DNA from: Haloferax sp. Q22
Lineage (GTDB): Archaea > Halobacteriota > Halobacteria > Halobacteriales > Haloferacaceae
Direction of reading: 5' to 3'
Assembly (NCBI RefSeq): GCF_001482285.1
Contig: NZ_LOEP01000018.1
Span: forward strand, 1-64,000
DNA: 64,000 nucleotides
The position numbers and the translations under genes are program-made. A model generated the notes under the pieces. That model was not told the DNA's origin, searched no databases, and was given only the letters and a program-made list of their open reading frames with translations. Within the stretch, counting starts at the first letter, position 1. Each line of letters begins with the position of its first letter. Shown one piece after another: positions 36,560 through 44,834 of the stretch.

Positions 36560-36564
36560 AAAAA
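36560..36564 (-). terminator. Short T-tract past the M20 amidohydrolase
   Basis: Five T on the minus strand, 47 bases past the stop at 36611 and ahead of the next minus-strand gene. Confidence 0.35.
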
Positions 36565-36610
36565 CGCTCAAACGGCGCTCTCAGCTCGTCTCAGGTTCGT
36601 CTTCGTCGGC

Positions 36611-37894
36611 TCAGGGTCGGTCGGCCGCGATTCGTTTGACGCTGCCGGCGAGTACGTCGACGGCGATACCGATGGTCGCTTCGTCCACGTCGAACGTCCG
36701 GGTGTGGTGGCCGCCGGGGTGGTCGGTGCCGACGCCGACGTAGGCCGCGAGGCCGCCGCGGTCCTGGACGTACTGCATGAGGTAGGTCGCGTCCTCGCTG
36801 CCGCCGAGGTCGTCGCTTTCGAGAATCGAGGTGACGCCTTCGACTCCCTCGCTCACGCCGCCGACGATGGCCGCGAGCGCGTCGTCGCTCCGGGCGCTCG
36901 GGGCCTTCCCCTCGACCCCGATTTCGACCTCGCAGTCGTTCATCGCGGCGGCCGACTCGATGACGGTGTGGGCGCGGTCTTCCATGTACTCCATGAGTTC
37001 CGTCGTCGCGCCGCGCACCTCGCCTTCGATGAACGCCTCTTCGGCGACGATGTTCGTGGCCGTGCCGCCGCCCATCAGGCCGACGTTGACGCGGGTGGGT
37101 CCATCGGAGTGCCGGGAGATACCGTAGAGGTTCTGCGTGGCGGTCGCGGCCGCGAGGTTCGCGTTCTTTCCCTCCTCGGGTTTCGCGCCCGCGTGGGCCG
37201 GGGCGCCGGTGAACTCGGCGCGGAAGTGCGACACCGCGAGGAAGCCGCCGACGCCGCAGACGACCTCGCCGGTCGGGTGGTCGAGGCCGACGTGGACCGC
37301 GAGCAGGTAGTCCACGTCGTCGAGGTGGCCGCCCTCGGCGACGGCCTTCCCGCCGGCGACCTGCTCCTCGCTCGGCTGGAAGAACACCTTGAACGTCCCC
37401 TCGAAGTCGGAGTCGAGGACGGCGTCGAGGACGCCGATACCGATTGTCGCGTGGGCGTCGTGGCCGCAGGCGTGCATGAAGCCCTCGTTCTCGGAGCGGA
37501 AGCCCTCGGCGGCCGGGAGGTGGTCGCCGTCCTCGGACTCGGTGATGGGGAGCGCGTCGATGTCGACGCGGAGCCCGACGGTCGGGCCTTCGCCGCGTTC
37601 GACGACCGCGACCGCGCCGGTGTAGCCGCCTGTGAGGCGGTCGAGGACGTCCTCGCGCGCGCCGGCCTCGCGGGCCCGTTCGAACCACGCGTCGAGTTCG
37701 GCGTCGTCGGGGACGGCCATGCGCTCGTCGGCGTCGAGTATCTCCGGGCCGACGTAGAGCGCGTCGAGGTCGCGCGTCTCCAGTTCGTCGACGAGGCGGG
37801 CGGTGGTGTAGAACTCGCGCCATGCGGGTTCGGGGTGGCGGTGCAGGTCGCGGCGAAGCGAGACGAGGTCATCTATCGTCGCTCGGTTGCTCAT
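36611..37894 (-). CDS. M20 family amidohydrolase
   Basis: A 427-residue metallo-amidohydrolase. The metal-binding core is GFMHACGHDAH with Cys 143 and His 145, as in the hippurate hydrolase/IAA-amino-acid hydrolase/AbgA group, and an early HRHPEPAW is also typical. An inserted acidic segment lies at about 52-90. It cleaves an N-acyl amino acid or p-aminobenzoyl-glutamate-like substrate. It diverges from a NhaC-type transporter gene across 128 bases, so the two may be co-regulated. Confidence 0.87.
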   Translation of the reverse strand: MSNRATIDDLVSLRRDLHRHPEPAWREFYTTARLVDELETRDLDALYVGPEILDADERMAVPDDAELDAWFERAREAGAREDVLDRLTGGYTGAVAVVERGEGPTVGLRVDIDALPITESEDGDHLPAAEGFRSENEGFMHACGHDAHATIGIGVLDAVLDSDFEGTFKVFFQPSEEQVAGGKAVAEGGHLDDVDYLLAVHVGLDHPTGEVVCGVGGFLAVSHFRAEFTGAPAHAGAKPEEGKNANLAAATATQNLYGISRHSDGPTRVNVGLMGGGTATNIVAEEAFIEGEVRGATTELMEYMEDRAHTVIESAAAMNDCEVEIGVEGKAPSARSDDALAAIVGGVSEGVEGVTSILESDDLGGSEDATYLMQYVQDRGGLAAYVGVGTDHPGGHHTRTFDVDEATIGIAVDVLAGSVKRIAADRP

Positions 37895-37990
37895 GTCTGG
37901 ACTCTTTTCTCCCGGCGATGATAAACGCTCCCGACGATTTGTGGCCGAGAAACTCAAGTTTGGAAGAAATAGTTGGAGGAAATTCGTGCC

Positions 37991-38000
37991 TATTATATAT
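37991..38000 (+). promoter_or_regulatory. Box A promoter of the NhaC-family gene
   Basis: TATTATATAT lies 23-32 bases before the ATG at 38023, a strong TATA element for a leaderless transcript. Confidence 0.65.
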
Positions 38001-38022
38001 CACAGTCAATCTCTGACAAACG

Positions 38023-39573
38023 ATGCCAGAAGAACCGGACATCGAGCTCAGTTTCCGTGGCGGGCGCCTCGTGAGCGCTCTGCCCATCGCCCTGTTCATC
38101 GCGTGGGCGATTTTCCAGAGTGGTATCCTCGGTATCGGCGATACGACCGGCCTCGTCGCGGGGATGCTGACAGGACTTATCGTGGGACTACTGTTCGTCC
38201 GGGGAGATTGGAAGGACTACGCGGACGTCATCTTCGCCGGCATGACCCGCCGGGTCGCCGCGACGGCGGTCGTCGCGTGGCTCTGGGCGGGCATGTTCGC
38301 CGAGACCATCCAGGTCGGCGGCTTCGTCGACGGCCTCGTCTGGGCAGCCACGGTCTTGAACGTCGGTCCGGGGCTGTTCCCGGCCGTGACGTTCCTGCTC
38401 GCGGCACTGTTGGCGACCGGTATCGGCACCGGCTACGGCACCGCAATCGCCTTCACGAGTCTCGTCTTCCCGGCGGGTCTCCTCCTCGGGGCGAACCCCG
38501 TGTTGCTGTTCGGTGCGATTCTCTCCGGCGCGGTGTTCGGAGACAACCTTGCGCCCGTCAGTGACACCACCATCGTCTCCGCGGTCACGCAGGACGCCGA
38601 CATCGGCGGCGTCGTCGCCTCCCGCGTGAAGTACGCCGTCGTCGCCGCGACACTCGCAATCGCGGCGTACCTCGTCGCCGGCTTCGGAATCCCCGGCGTC
38701 TGGAGCGGCATGCCGTACGTCGACGTGGCCGGCGAGGTTTCCGCGTCGGTGTCGCCGTGGGGGCTCGTTCACCTCCTCGATATCGCCGTGGTCATCGCGC
38801 TCGCCGTCCGCGGTCGACACATCATCGAGGCCGTATCGTGGGGACTGCTCCTCGCGGCGGCGTTTAACCTCACGCTCGGCGCGGCGAACTTGGTGGACGT
38901 TTCGGCCGGGAGCATGCTCCTGTTCAGCGCGCCGCAGAACGGTCTCACGCAGGCGGTCGAGGCGCTTCCCCTCCTCGGGGCCGTCGTCGAGACCGTCCCC
39001 GCGGGACAGGTCGGCGTCGGCGGGAGCGTCTACTCCGGCGCGGCCGGCTTCTTCCCGCTTATCGTCCTGACGCTCCTGCTCGTCGCGGGCGCGGAAGTCA
39101 TGCGCGCCGGTGGCGGCTTCGACGCGATTCAGGAGCTCGTCATCGACCGCGTCGCCACGACGGTCCGCCGCGCGGAGACCACGATGGTCGTCGGGACGGC
39201 GCTCGTCAACGCGACGGTCACCATCAACACGGCGGCCGAAATCGCCATCGCGCCCTACGTCGCCACGCTCGGCAAGCGCTTCAACATCAACGGCTACCGC
39301 CGCGCCAACATCCTCGACGCCAACACCTCGGCGCTCGGCTACATCTTCCCGTGGGGCGGCGGCCTACTCGCCGGCTACGGGGCCATGCAGGGCCTCGTCG
39401 GCGGCGAGGCGACGCCGTGGTTCACGGCGGAGATGCTCGTGAACCCCGCGTCGGTCTTCCCCTACGTGTTCCACGGCTGGTTCCTCGTGGCGGTGTTCCT
39501 GTTCGCCGCGTGGACCGGCTATGGCCGCGAGTACGTCTCCGACCGCACGAGTGAGGAGGTGAGCCGCGTATGA
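38023..39573 (+). CDS. NhaC-family Na+/H+ antiporter-like membrane protein
   Basis: A 516-residue protein with about twelve helices. The family features are the glycine-rich GIGTGYGTAIAFTS helix, the loop FGDNLAPVSDTTIVSA, and the late NAEIAIAPY-like segment. NhaC relatives exchange Na+ for H+, and some exchange organic acids or amino acids with Na+. The next gene starts 4 bases before its stop. Confidence 0.85.
   Translation: MPEEPDIELSFRGGRLVSALPIALFIAWAIFQSGILGIGDTTGLVAGMLTGLIVGLLFVRGDWKDYADVIFAGMTRRVAATAVVAWLWAGMFAETIQVGGFVDGLVWAATVLNVGPGLFPAVTFLLAALLATGIGTGYGTAIAFTSLVFPAGLLLGANPVLLFGAILSGAVFGDNLAPVSDTTIVSAVTQDADIGGVVASRVKYAVVAATLAIAAYLVAGFGIPGVWSGMPYVDVAGEVSASVSPWGLVHLLDIAVVIALAVRGRHIIEAVSWGLLLAAAFNLTLGAANLVDVSAGSMLLFSAPQNGLTQAVEALPLLGAVVETVPAGQVGVGGSVYSGAAGFFPLIVLTLLLVAGAEVMRAGGGFDAIQELVIDRVATTVRRAETTMVVGTALVNATVTINTAAEIAIAPYVATLGKRFNINGYRRANILDANTSALGYIFPWGGGLLAGYGAMQGLVGGEATPWFTAEMLVNPASVFPYVFHGWFLVAVFLFAAWTGYGREYVSDRTSEEVSRV
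39555..39562 (+). promoter_or_regulatory. Strong Shine-Dalgarno for the small TRAM-like gene
   Basis: GGAGGTGA lies 7 bases before the ATG at 39570, inside the end of the transporter gene, indicating coupled translation. Confidence 0.6.
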
Positions 39574-39833
39574 GCCGCCTCGATAAGCTCTTGGCCGGCT
39601 GGACGTTCCGCACCGCGACGCCGACGTTCGAACCCGGCGAGGTCATCACGGCCTACGTCAGCGAGCGCAACGGCGACGGTCTCACCGTCCGCATCGGCGA
39701 CTCGGTCATCCGGGTCGAAGACGGCGGCGGCGCGGCCGTCGAAGACAAGGTTCGGCTGGAGGTCACGTCGTTCGACGCGACCAACCACGTCGGTACCGGC
39801 GAGGTAGTCGAAGTCCTCGGGCCGGACGCCTGA
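39570..39833 (+). CDS. Small TRAM/OB-fold-like protein (DUF7513-like)
   Basis: An 87-residue protein. After a short N-terminal helix, residues about 20-85 have the strand pattern of a TRAM/OB fold, including EVITAYVSERNGDGLTVRI and VRLEVTSFDATNHVGTGEV. TRAM modules bind RNA; stand-alone haloarchaeal ones may act as RNA chaperones. It is translationally coupled to the NhaC-type gene, an unexpected partner. Confidence 0.72.
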   Translation: MSRLDKLLAGWTFRTATPTFEPGEVITAYVSERNGDGLTVRIGDSVIRVEDGGGAAVEDKVRLEVTSFDATNHVGTGEVVEVLGPDA

Positions 39834-39840
39834 GCGGTCG

Positions 39841-39855
39841 AAAAAACGACAAAAA
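39841..39855 (-). terminator. Double T-tract terminator of the S10-like gene
   Basis: On the minus strand this holds five T, a short GTCG spacer, then six T, about 40 bases past the S10-like stop at 39895. Confidence 0.55.
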
Positions 39856-39894
39856 GCGCAGACCCGCGTCTTCTTTCGCGCTCCGTGACTACCG

Positions 39895-40224
39895 TCAGCG
39901 ACGGTGACCGAGCGGTTTCTTCTGTTCGACTTCGATTTCGAGGTGGACGCTGTCGGGGAACTCCTTGAGACCGACCTCGCGGGCGATCTGGTCCGCGCCG
40001 TGGATTTCGAGCCGACGGGTGTACACGGGGTAGGACCACGACGAGAACTGGTCGCCGGGTTGGAGCGTCCGGTACTGCGGGACGCTCACCTGCTTCGGCT
40101 GGTCGGAGTGGGGGCCGCGGCACTCCGCGCCCTTCCGCTCGACGAACTGCTTGAGGTCGTCGACCACTCGGTCGAGGACCGCCTTATCACCGCTTTGAAA
40201 GGTGAGTTTTGTGACGAAGGCCAT
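39895..40224 (-). CDS. uS10/mL48 family ribosomal protein-like
   Basis: A 109-residue protein of the S10 family. FVTKLTFQSGDKAVLDRVV is the first strand-helix and YTRRLEIHGADQIAREV covers the conserved central part. Standard archaeal S10 lies next to elongation factor 1-alpha; this gene is isolated with its own leader region and terminator, so it is probably a paralogue. Whether it joins the 30S subunit or works elsewhere is open. Confidence 0.8.
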   Translation of the reverse strand: MAFVTKLTFQSGDKAVLDRVVDDLKQFVERKGAECRGPHSDQPKQVSVPQYRTLQPGDQFSSWSYPVYTRRLEIHGADQIAREVGLKEFPDSVHLEIEVEQKKPLGHRR

Positions 40225-40349
40225 AGCTGGGTACTACTCCTTGTTGCACGCTCCGACGGTAAAAGCGCATCTACACGAACCGGGGACTCCGGGCCTCCGC
40301 CACCCGAATCCCGAACGAACGACCGTGCGAACGCGCTACAATCTCCGAT

Positions 40350-40364
40350 ACCCTCTTAAAGGGT
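40350..40364 (+). promoter_or_regulatory. Box A framed by an inverted repeat, upstream of the NUDIX gene
   Basis: ACCCT (40350-40354) and AGGGT (40360-40364) flank CTTAA, forming an interrupted palindrome centred on the box A 24-30 bases before the ATG at 40384. A factor bound here would block TBP. Confidence 0.45.
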
Positions 40365-40383
40365 GGCACGTTTATTTCGGGTA

Positions 40384-40839
40384 ATGGCAGTCGAAGCGGT
40401 TAGCGCTGGAGCCATTCTCTTCCGCGACACCCGCGGCCGGAGGGAGTACTTACTCCTGAAGAGCCGTCCCGGGGACTGGGAGTTCCCGAAGGGCGGGGTC
40501 GAAGGGGACGAGGAGCTTCAGCAAACGGCAATCAGGGAGGTCAAAGAGGAGGCGGGAATCCAAGATTTCCGTCTCATCGATGGCTTCCGCGAGGACTACA
40601 GCTACGTCTTCGAGGCGAACGGTACGACGATTCACAAGACGGTCCACCTCTTTATCGCGCGCTCGTTCGAGGCGTCCGCGGAGCTCTCGACGGAGCACCG
40701 CGACCTCCAGTGGCGCGACTACGAGCAGGCCATCAACACCATCACGCAGGACGGCCCCCGCGAGATATTCGAGCGCGCCCACGAGTTCCTCGACGAACTC
40801 GCCGAGCGGAACGAGGGCGAACACAAGTACCTGAAGTAG
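40384..40839 (+). CDS. NUDIX hydrolase (diadenosine tetraphosphatase-like)
   Basis: A 151-residue protein with a perfect NUDIX box, from GGVEGDEE to REVKEEAGI at about 37-59. The N-terminus AVSAGAILFR and the KSRPGDWEFPKG approach are those of archaeal/animal asymmetric Ap4A hydrolases. It probably cleaves dinucleoside polyphosphates or related nucleotides. The start at 40384 follows a box A within an inverted repeat. Confidence 0.88.
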   Translation: MAVEAVSAGAILFRDTRGRREYLLLKSRPGDWEFPKGGVEGDEELQQTAIREVKEEAGIQDFRLIDGFREDYSYVFEANGTTIHKTVHLFIARSFEASAELSTEHRDLQWRDYEQAINTITQDGPREIFERAHEFLDELAERNEGEHKYLK

Positions 40840-40999
40840 CGTCGGTCGGTTCGGCCGACGCCCGAGACGCGACACCCACGAGCAACAGCGCCGCGATTCA
40901 GCGCGGGGGGCGCGGGCGGCGACACCCGCGGCGTCGTCGGGCCGGACTCAGAAGCCGCCCGACCGAAACGCCTTCGGCTCCCCGCCGCAACTCCCGGTC

Positions 41000-41980
41000 G
41001 TGAGCGACGCCGCCGACCGCGACCCCGAGTTCGCCTTCGAGCTACGGGTCTGCCGCTGGGCCGAGCGCGCGTGGCACCCCGACGGCCCGCGCCCCGCGTT
41101 CGTCGCCCGACAGCTCGGCACCCGAGAGCGCCGCTGGGACACCGTCGTCGTGGAGGTCGACCCCAAGGCGTTCGCCGCCCGGCGCGCCCTCTCGACCGAC
41201 GGCTTCGACTCGGACCTCTTGCGCGTCGTCCGCCACGCGCCCGCCGAGTGGGCGTGGTACCGAGACGCCATCCCCGAACCCGACTTCCCGTGGCGACACG
41301 TCGTGCCGGCGGTCCACCGCGCCGCGGGGCTCGGACTGGTCCAAAAGCGCCGCGGCTCGCGGAATCGCGTCGAGTACCGGCGGACCGCGCCGTACCCCGA
41401 CTGGGTCGAGCGCGTCGTCGCCATCGAGAACAAGCCTGACCTCGACGCCAGCGCCGCCCGCGCGCTCGCCGACCAACTCGAACACGACGTGTCGCGGGCG
41501 CTCGCCGACGAGGTCTGGGTCGCCACCGAGGTGACGGATCGGCGGGTCGAACCCGCCCTGTTGGAGGACCTACCGGTCGAAGTCGGCATCCTCGGCGTCG
41601 ACGGCGACTCGGCGGAGGTGCTGTGGCACCCGAGTTCGCTCTCGCCCGACCCGGCCGACGCCCGGCGGCGACTCGTCCTCGCCGAGCGCGCCTACGACCG
41701 CGGCTGGCGGAACTACGTGGACACGATGCGACCCGACTGCCGGCACTTCGAACTCGACCGGCGCGGCCGGGCGCTCGTCCCGCGGTGCGCCGCAAAAGAC
41801 TGTTATCAGAGCCAGCGCGAGTGCGCCCACTCGTGTCCGTCGTTCGAGCCCGAGCCGCCGTCGTGGCGGATGAAGGGCTGGCCTATCGAGGGCGGCCCCG
41901 GCAAGGGCGTGCGCCGGATTCTGGAGGCGCGGCGCGAACGCGCCAGAGACCGCGCCGAACGCGGTAGTGAGAACGCCTAA
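41000..41980 (+). CDS. DUF5787-like protein: possible PD-(D/E)XK nuclease with C-terminal cysteine cluster
   Basis: A 326-residue basic-acidic protein of the haloarchaeal DUF5787 type. The middle has VVAIENKPD with E143 and K145, a hydrophobic strand ending in E-x-K as in PD-(D/E)XK nucleases, then ADQLEHDVSRA and a further strand (EVWVAT), matching the usual Q-x-x-x helix. Near the C-terminus five cysteines cluster (C247, C263, C268, C275, C279). An iron-sulfur or zinc site there would recall Cas4/AddB nucleases. It starts with GTG; a methyltransferase follows 25 bases later. Nuclease function is inferred. Confidence 0.7.
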   Translation: MSDAADRDPEFAFELRVCRWAERAWHPDGPRPAFVARQLGTRERRWDTVVVEVDPKAFAARRALSTDGFDSDLLRVVRHAPAEWAWYRDAIPEPDFPWRHVVPAVHRAAGLGLVQKRRGSRNRVEYRRTAPYPDWVERVVAIENKPDLDASAARALADQLEHDVSRALADEVWVATEVTDRRVEPALLEDLPVEVGILGVDGDSAEVLWHPSSLSPDPADARRRLVLAERAYDRGWRNYVDTMRPDCRHFELDRRGRALVPRCAAKDCYQSQRECAHSCPSFEPEPPSWRMKGWPIEGGPGKGVRRILEARRERARDRAERGSENA

Positions 41981-42005
41981 ATTCGAGCCTCTCTGACCGA
42001 CCGGT

Positions 42006-42605
42006 ATGGAACGATTCCAGAACACGAGCCTGCCGGACTGGGACTGGTGGGGAAAGCTCTGGCCGACACCGGGCGAGACGCTTCGGGAACTCGGGCTGTC
42101 GTCGGGCGACACCGTCGTCGAAATCGGCTGTGGAAACGGCTACTTCGCGTTACCGGCGGCGCGAATCGTCGCGCCAGCCCCGGTGTACGGGGTCGATCTC
42201 GACGACGGACTGGTCGCGGAACTCGAACACCTCGCCGACCAGCAGCGCATCGACAACGTGGTGACGGTCCGCGGCGACGCCCGCGAGCTATCGACGCACC
42301 TCTCGGACCCCGTCGACGTGGCGCTGTTCGCGAACGCATTCCACGGGGTCGACGACCGCGACGAGTTCCTGACGGAAGTCGCGTCGGTCCTCGCCGACGA
42401 CGGTCGGTTCGTCGTCGTCAACTGGCGGCCTCTCCCCCGGTCGGAGACGACCGTGGCCGGCGAGCCCCGGGGCCCCCCGACTGACCTGCGACTCGGTCCC
42501 GAGGAGACTGCAGCGATAGTCGAGGACGCGACCGACCTCGCGGTGACGGCGGAAATCGACATCCCGCCGTACCACTACGCGCTGGTGTTCGAGCGGCGAG
42601 CGTAG
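42006..42605 (+). CDS. Class I SAM-dependent methyltransferase
   Basis: A 199-residue methyltransferase with motif I VVEIGCGNGYFALP (about 39-52), the acidic residue of motif II in YGVDLDD, and NVVTVRGDA. The N-terminus FQNTSLPDWDWWGKLWP is characteristic of a small haloarchaeal group. The substrate is unknown. It lies 25 bases after the DUF5787-like gene and is probably in the same transcript. Confidence 0.82.
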   Translation: MERFQNTSLPDWDWWGKLWPTPGETLRELGLSSGDTVVEIGCGNGYFALPAARIVAPAPVYGVDLDDGLVAELEHLADQQRIDNVVTVRGDARELSTHLSDPVDVALFANAFHGVDDRDEFLTEVASVLADDGRFVVVNWRPLPRSETTVAGEPRGPPTDLRLGPEETAAIVEDATDLAVTAEIDIPPYHYALVFERRA

Positions 42606-42624
42606 CGACCGCGGAAACGGGCGA

Positions 42625-43125
42625 TTAGACGACTTCCACGTCGACCTCGTCGCGCTCGACGGCGAGGCGGAACGTGGGGACGGTCCGGTAGACGACCTCG
42701 ATGACGCCCTTGCGACGGAGACTCTGGAGCGCCCGGCGCACGTCGTCCACGTCGGGGTCGATGTCGAACTCGTCTCGGAGCTTGTTGAGGACGCTGACGA
42801 CGCTCTCGGAGCGCTCGTCGGGGCCGGCGACGACCTCGAAGACGCGGGCTTCGAGCGAGGGAACGCGGATGACGCTCGGTACGGATTCGGCCTCGTCGTC
42901 GCCCTCGACGCCGGGTTCGACGCCGACGAGTTCGGCGGCCTCGGCCGTCGCGCGGATGAGGCTGTTGTCGTCGCGGTAGTAGTAGTCTTTCAGCTCGGAT
43001 TCGAGGTAGCGGTGGACTTCGCTCCCGCTTTCGAGGTCCCAGCGGTTCTGTAACTCCTTGTTCTTCGTCGGCTGGAGCCGGACGATGTCGGCGAGGCGTT
43101 CTTTCGCCTCGTCGGAGAGCGTCAT
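42625..43125 (-). CDS. DUF5797-like winged-helix protein
   Basis: A 166-residue protein resembling the haloarchaeal family labelled DUF5797. The N-terminal 60 residues (KERLADIVRLQPTKNKELQ) look like an HTH; a DYYYRDDNSLIRAT segment follows. The C-terminal half has a second winged-helix-like unit (LNKLRDEF to RRKGVIEVV). It is probably a DNA-binding regulator. The start at 43125 is the family-type N-terminus; the longer frame runs into the divergent promoter. Confidence 0.78.
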   Translation of the reverse strand: MTLSDEAKERLADIVRLQPTKNKELQNRWDLESGSEVHRYLESELKDYYYRDDNSLIRATAEAAELVGVEPGVEGDDEAESVPSVIRVPSLEARVFEVVAGPDERSESVVSVLNKLRDEFDIDPDVDDVRRALQSLRRKGVIEVVYRTVPTFRLAVERDEVDVEVV

Positions 43126-43224
43126 ATCGGTGGATTCGACGGAGGGGGTATAACGTTGTTCTGGATTCTTCAGCACGACCAGCAAACGTTAATTATTATC
43201 CCTGTCCCTTGCGTCGGCTCGACT

Positions 43225-43998
43225 ATGAGCTGGGACACCCTCCAACTCGACTGGGACGGCGACGTGGCGACCATTACTATCGACCGCCCCGAGCAGATGA
43301 ACGCGCTCAACGCGGACACACTCGACGCGCTCGAAGACGCCCTCGACGAGGCCGAAGACGGCGGCGCGCGGGTGGTCGTCCTCACCGGCGCGGGCGAGAA
43401 GGCGTTCATCGCGGGCGCGGACATCAGCTACATGAAGGACATCGGGTCGCCCGCCGCGCAGGCGTACGCCGAGCAGGGCCACCGCATCGCGACGCGCTTG
43501 GAGGAGTTCCCCGCGCCGACCGTCGCAGCCATCAACGGCTACGCCTTCGGTGGCGGCATGGAGTTCGCGCTGGCGTGCGACCTCCGAGTCGCCTCCGAGC
43601 GCGCGCTGCTCGGCCAGACTGAAATCGACCTCGGCATCATGCCCGGCTGGGGCGGGAGCGTCCGCCTGCCGGCGCTCGTCGGCGACGAAGTCGCGCGGCG
43701 ACTCATCTTCTTCGGCGAGCGCATCGACGCCAGCGACGCCCACGAGTACGGCATCGTCGGCGAGGTCGTCGCTCACGACCAACTCGACTCGCACGTCGAG
43801 GAACTCGCCGCGGACCTCGCGTCGAAGCCGCGGCACGCCCTCGCGGGCGCGAAAGCCGCCATCAACATGTCCCACGATGCGCCGCGAGACGCCGCGCTCG
43901 ACTTCGAGGCCCGCGTCTGGAGCGGCCTGTTCGGTACCCACGACCAGCGCGAGGGGATGGACGCCTTCCTCGACAAGCGCGACCCCGACTTCGAATAG
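43225..43998 (+). CDS. Enoyl-CoA hydratase/isomerase family protein
   Basis: A 257-residue crotonase. The oxyanion-hole segments are AFIAGADISYM (about 64-74) and the GYAFGGGMEFALACD helix with GQTEIDLGIMPGWGG; the latter has Glu at the usual catalytic position. It hydrates enoyl-CoA in beta-oxidation. A TTAATTATTAT box at about 43189-43199 supports the start at 43225. It fits functionally with the acyl-CoA dehydrogenases and ligases at 10.6 and 53-56 kb. Confidence 0.92.
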   Translation: MSWDTLQLDWDGDVATITIDRPEQMNALNADTLDALEDALDEAEDGGARVVVLTGAGEKAFIAGADISYMKDIGSPAAQAYAEQGHRIATRLEEFPAPTVAAINGYAFGGGMEFALACDLRVASERALLGQTEIDLGIMPGWGGSVRLPALVGDEVARRLIFFGERIDASDAHEYGIVGEVVAHDQLDSHVEELAADLASKPRHALAGAKAAINMSHDAPRDAALDFEARVWSGLFGTHDQREGMDAFLDKRDPDFE

Positions 43999-44066
43999 GA
44001 AACGGGCGGGAAGCTCCTTTTCGACGGCGTAATCGGTAACTCAGCCCCGATTCCCCTCCGCCGAAT

Positions 44067-44080
44067 CCGTGCTAGCACGG
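44067..44080 (+). promoter_or_regulatory. Perfect 14-base palindrome upstream of the DUF5789-like gene
   Basis: CCGTGCTAGCACGG reads identically on both strands and ends 41 bases before the GTG start at 44122, just upstream of the region where TBP/TFB would bind. It may be an operator. Confidence 0.45.
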
Positions 44081-44121
44081 CTCCTGCAACTGCTAAGGCG
44101 CTGCATGTATAATGAATAATC

Positions 44122-44379
44122 GTGACAGAAACCATCACGCTCGGCCGCGTCGAATCCCTCCTCGAAGACCTCTCGTACCCGGTCTCGCGCCGGGACGCCG
44201 CGGCCTCCCTCGACGGTGTGACGGTGCTCATGGCCGACGGGAACGCCGACCTCGGCGAGTTGGTCGGGAACTGCCTTACGGCCGAGTTCGCCGACGCGAA
44301 GGACCTGTACTACGAACTGAACAACGCGATGCCCATCGAGGCGCTCGGCGAACCGGGGCAGTCCGACGGCGACGCCTGA
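44122..44379 (+). CDS. DUF5789-like small protein
   Basis: An 85-residue acidic protein of the haloarchaeal type labelled DUF5789. The N-terminus LGRVESLLEDLSYPVSRRDA is helical and the middle VTVLMADG is a strand. Function is unknown. It begins with GTG. A palindrome lies upstream and a six-T terminator downstream, so it is a self-contained unit. Confidence 0.78.
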   Translation: MTETITLGRVESLLEDLSYPVSRRDAAASLDGVTVLMADGNADLGELVGNCLTAEFADAKDLYYELNNAMPIEALGEPGQSDGDA

Positions 44380-44399
44380 GCCGCTCGTTCGACACCGGC

Positions 44400-44405
44400 T
44401 TTTTT
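44400..44405 (+). terminator. T-tract terminator of the DUF5789-like gene
   Basis: Six T beginning 21 bases past the stop at 44379 and before the next promoter. Confidence 0.55.
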
Positions 44406-44473
44406 CAGCGCTCACCCCGCGAGCGCGTCGCAATCCTGACGCTTAAGTCCTTCAAGCGGTAGGACGTACTATC

Positions 44474-44794
44474 ATGGAGTTTTGCGACGACTGCGGGTCC
44501 CTGATGACGCCGCAAGACGGCGTCTGGGTCTGTCCGAACGGCCACGAGAAAGCGCGCGACAGCGAAAAGGAGAAGTCCATGGTCACGACCGAGGGCCAAG
44601 AGTCCAGCGAGGTCGTCGACATGTCCGACGTGGACAACGCCGACATCGGCCCGACGACGAAGACCATCTGTCCGAAGTGCGGCCACGACGTGGCGCGCTA
44701 CGAGATGAAGCAGATTCGCTCCGCCGACGAGTCCGAGACGCGTTTCTTCACCTGCGTCGAGTGCGACCACAAGTGGCGCGAAGACGACCACTGA
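44474..44794 (+). CDS. tfs: Transcription factor S (TFIIS-like RNA cleavage factor)
   Basis: A 106-residue two-zinc-ribbon protein. The first ribbon uses C4, C7, C20 and the following PNGH; the second uses CPKCGHD and CVECDHKW. The catalytic acidic hairpin RSADESETRFF is intact, so it should stimulate RNA cleavage by backtracked RNA polymerase, rescuing stalled complexes. A serine/glutamate-rich linker joins the ribbons. A TTAAG box precedes it. Confidence 0.93.
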   Translation: MEFCDDCGSLMTPQDGVWVCPNGHEKARDSEKEKSMVTTEGQESSEVVDMSDVDNADIGPTTKTICPKCGHDVARYEMKQIRSADESETRFFTCVECDHKWREDDH

Positions 44795-44804
44795 GCGACT
44801 CGCC

Positions 44805-44809
44805 TTTTT
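44805..44809 (+). terminator. T-tract terminator after transcription factor S
   Basis: Five T beginning 11 bases past the stop at 44794. Confidence 0.4.
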
Positions 44810-44834
44810 CAGCCCTCCGTCCGTAACGCGGGGC

